Of a DNA stretch of 64,000 nt, positions 62,479 through 64,000 are shown piece by piece. The position numbers and the translations under genes were made by a program. The DNA lies in NCBI GenBank assembly GCA_022749755.1, contig CM040446.1, positions 3,464,966 to 3,528,965 of the forward strand. The letters run 5' to 3'. The notes beneath the pieces are model-generated. The model saw nothing but the letters and a program-made list of their open reading frames with translations, had not been told where the DNA came from and made no database searches. The stretch's first letter is position 1; each line of letters opens with the position of its first letter. Origin of the DNA: Azadirachta indica. Lineage: Eukaryota > Streptophyta > Magnoliopsida > Sapindales > Meliaceae.

Positions 62479-64000
62479 TCACCACACATCACGTAGATAC
62501 CTGCCAGTCATTTGCAAGTTCTTCACGATGCTCTCAGCCTTAGAGCTGTCCACAGATCCCTGAAATCGAAAAGTCAGAGAATTTGGGTCAGAGAGAGGGA
62601 GCAAACAGAAACGTGTTTAACAAATGTAAGGAGAAGCATGCAAGTTAAATGATGCAACAGAGGAGACGGTGACAATTTGCACTGTAAAACAGAATTAGCA
62701 AAGGGGATCAATCGGCCACAACAAGTAACATTTCCATGTCATGAGGTGTACTTTTTCCTACATATGACACGGAGAAGAATAATTACACATGTTTGTACAG
62801 TTGCCCATAATCTCTTGAAGAATACACCATCAAGAACATCTTAATCAGAGATCTGGCCATGCAAGAAAGCTCCCAAGTAACTCGACTGTACATTTTCAAT
62901 ATTTTACCTTTTTTTTTTTAAGACTATTAACTATAACCAAAAAATTGAAAGTGACAACCTACAGTGCTTGTAACTTTTCAAGCAAGTCCACTTCTTGTTG
63001 AGTAGGTAGCAACTACAACTATATTGCATCAAATCAGCAGGATTCTAGCTAAAATGACTATTACTTGTATCAACATACCTGCTCTTGCACAATGGTGTGC
63101 AGAGTTCGGTGGACATCTCTGGCCATGCCTTTGGCATCACCGCAAACATACAAGTAACCTCCCTGAGATATCATGTTCCAGATATCCGAAGCCTGGATGC
63201 ACAGAAAACGTCAGGTTTTAGCTTCACATTAACGATTAACTTCAATCATATATTTAAAAGCTTATTTCTGACAATTGGTAGTAGGTGATAGAGGTGCAAA
63301 TACCTTCTCCATCATTTTATGCTGCACATACTCCTTGGTGGGTCCCTGACGTGAGAAGGCAACAACCAACTCTGAAAGAGCACCACTTTGAACAAAGTTG
63401 TTGAGCTCGTCCTCATATATGTAATCCTGCAAATTAAGCAAATTAGATAAAAGTTTGTGAATCAACACACCCAGCTAGAGCACAGCACCACTCCAACTGA
63501 TAAGGCCAACACTCACCATCTGACGATTCCGGCAGCCGAAAAATAATACAGATGGTCCCAGTTCTGCTCCAGCTTCCTTCAGAGCAAATCGTTCCTGAAA
63601 TAGATATAAAAGAACGTAAATATGCATAATTAATGTAACAGACTATATGCAATGTGAAGAGTAACCCATAAGAGTGACCAGGGATCTAGTGCAACAATTA
63701 AAACCTGCAGGAAACCCCTGAAAGGAGCCAAGCCAGTGCCAGGGCCAATCATAATGACAGGAACTTTAGGATCTGCTGGGAGTCTGAAGTTTGATTGCCT
63801 AACAAAAATGGGTGCCCAGCCGCAGTCATTGCTTTTCTCCATAGGCACACAATTCTGCAGAAAATAGAAAATGAAAACAAGAATTAGTAAATGCCATGAA
63901 AAACAATGTTTAAAAAGTGATGCAATGGGGTGAACTTGCTCCAGGACTAGGTGAAGCCACTTAAAATCGGATTAAATGTAGGCTCCTAGTCCAGCTCATG
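62479..64000 (-). CDS. CPR: NADPH-cytochrome P450 reductase, C-terminal part (gene continues beyond window)
   Basis: Five 3' exons are visible: 63854-63705, 63594-63517, 63426-63304, 63192-63079 and 62559-62479, in order of transcription. Together they encode the last 181 residues. They carry the NADPH-binding part of the reductase: [70 protein letters not shown], and the C-terminal RYLRDVW, whose final Trp stacks on FAD. CPR is an ER-anchored flavoprotein that passes electrons from NADPH to cytochrome P450s. The FMN, linker and most FAD sequences must lie to the right beyond 64000. The N-terminus and transit or anchor region are therefore not visible. Introns are GT-AG and phases are all zero. 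It likely corresponds to the ATR2 class because it neighbours SmF, as in Arabidopsis. Confidence 0.96.

Overview
The window reads as nuclear DNA from a eudicot plant. It is AT-rich throughout, its genes have several GT-AG introns, promoters carry TATA, site II and telo-box motifs, and every gene I recognise has its best-known relatives in Arabidopsis and other dicots. I cannot name the species. From memory of the Arabidopsis map, which should be checked, three neighbour sets look conserved: the SET-domain gene with the syntaxin-like gene (At2g18850/At2g18860), XRCC3 with TML and glycerol-3-phosphatase (At5g57450, At5g57460, At5g57440), and SmF with P450 reductase (At4g30220/At4g30210).

Layout. 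1-4.3 kb is intergenic and holds a compact, nearly pristine TRIM retrotransposon (286-1319). A 12-exon SETD3/Rubisco-LSMT-type methyltransferase gene (+, 4490-11473) follows, with a duplicated TATA promoter and a tRNA-like SINE fragment in intron 5. Next is a five-exon syntaxin-6-N-domain membrane protein (+, 15397-18757), then a small B3-like gene (-, 20391-20777) and a heavily broken copy of the splicing factor SLU7 (+, about 22735-23530). XRCC3 (-, 24838-25731) lies head to head with the first of two tandem histone H4 genes (+, 26431-26742 and 28684-28995). The intronless TPLATE-complex gene TML (+, 30075-32009) comes after them, then about 6 kb of gene-poor DNA.

The right half has an uncharacterised serine-rich protein (-, 38271-39047), a six-exon glycerol-3-phosphatase (+, 41740-46149), a non-canonical Aux/IAA of the IAA32/34 type (-, 51097-51906), the five-exon core spliceosome gene SmF (+, 56737-59278), and the 3' half of an NADPH-cytochrome P450 reductase gene (-, 62479 to beyond the window). 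Long AT-rich intergenic stretches separate them and contain several probable MITEs.

Functional themes. XRCC3 and both H4 genes have E2F-type sites near their starts, which fits S-phase expression. TML and SmF share site II plus telo-box promoters, typical of growth-linked housekeeping genes. I found no convincing new multi-gene system. The most distinctive items are the young TRIM element, the duplicated core promoter, the E2F-marked XRCC3/H4 cluster, the degron-less Aux/IAA and the SLU7 pseudogene.
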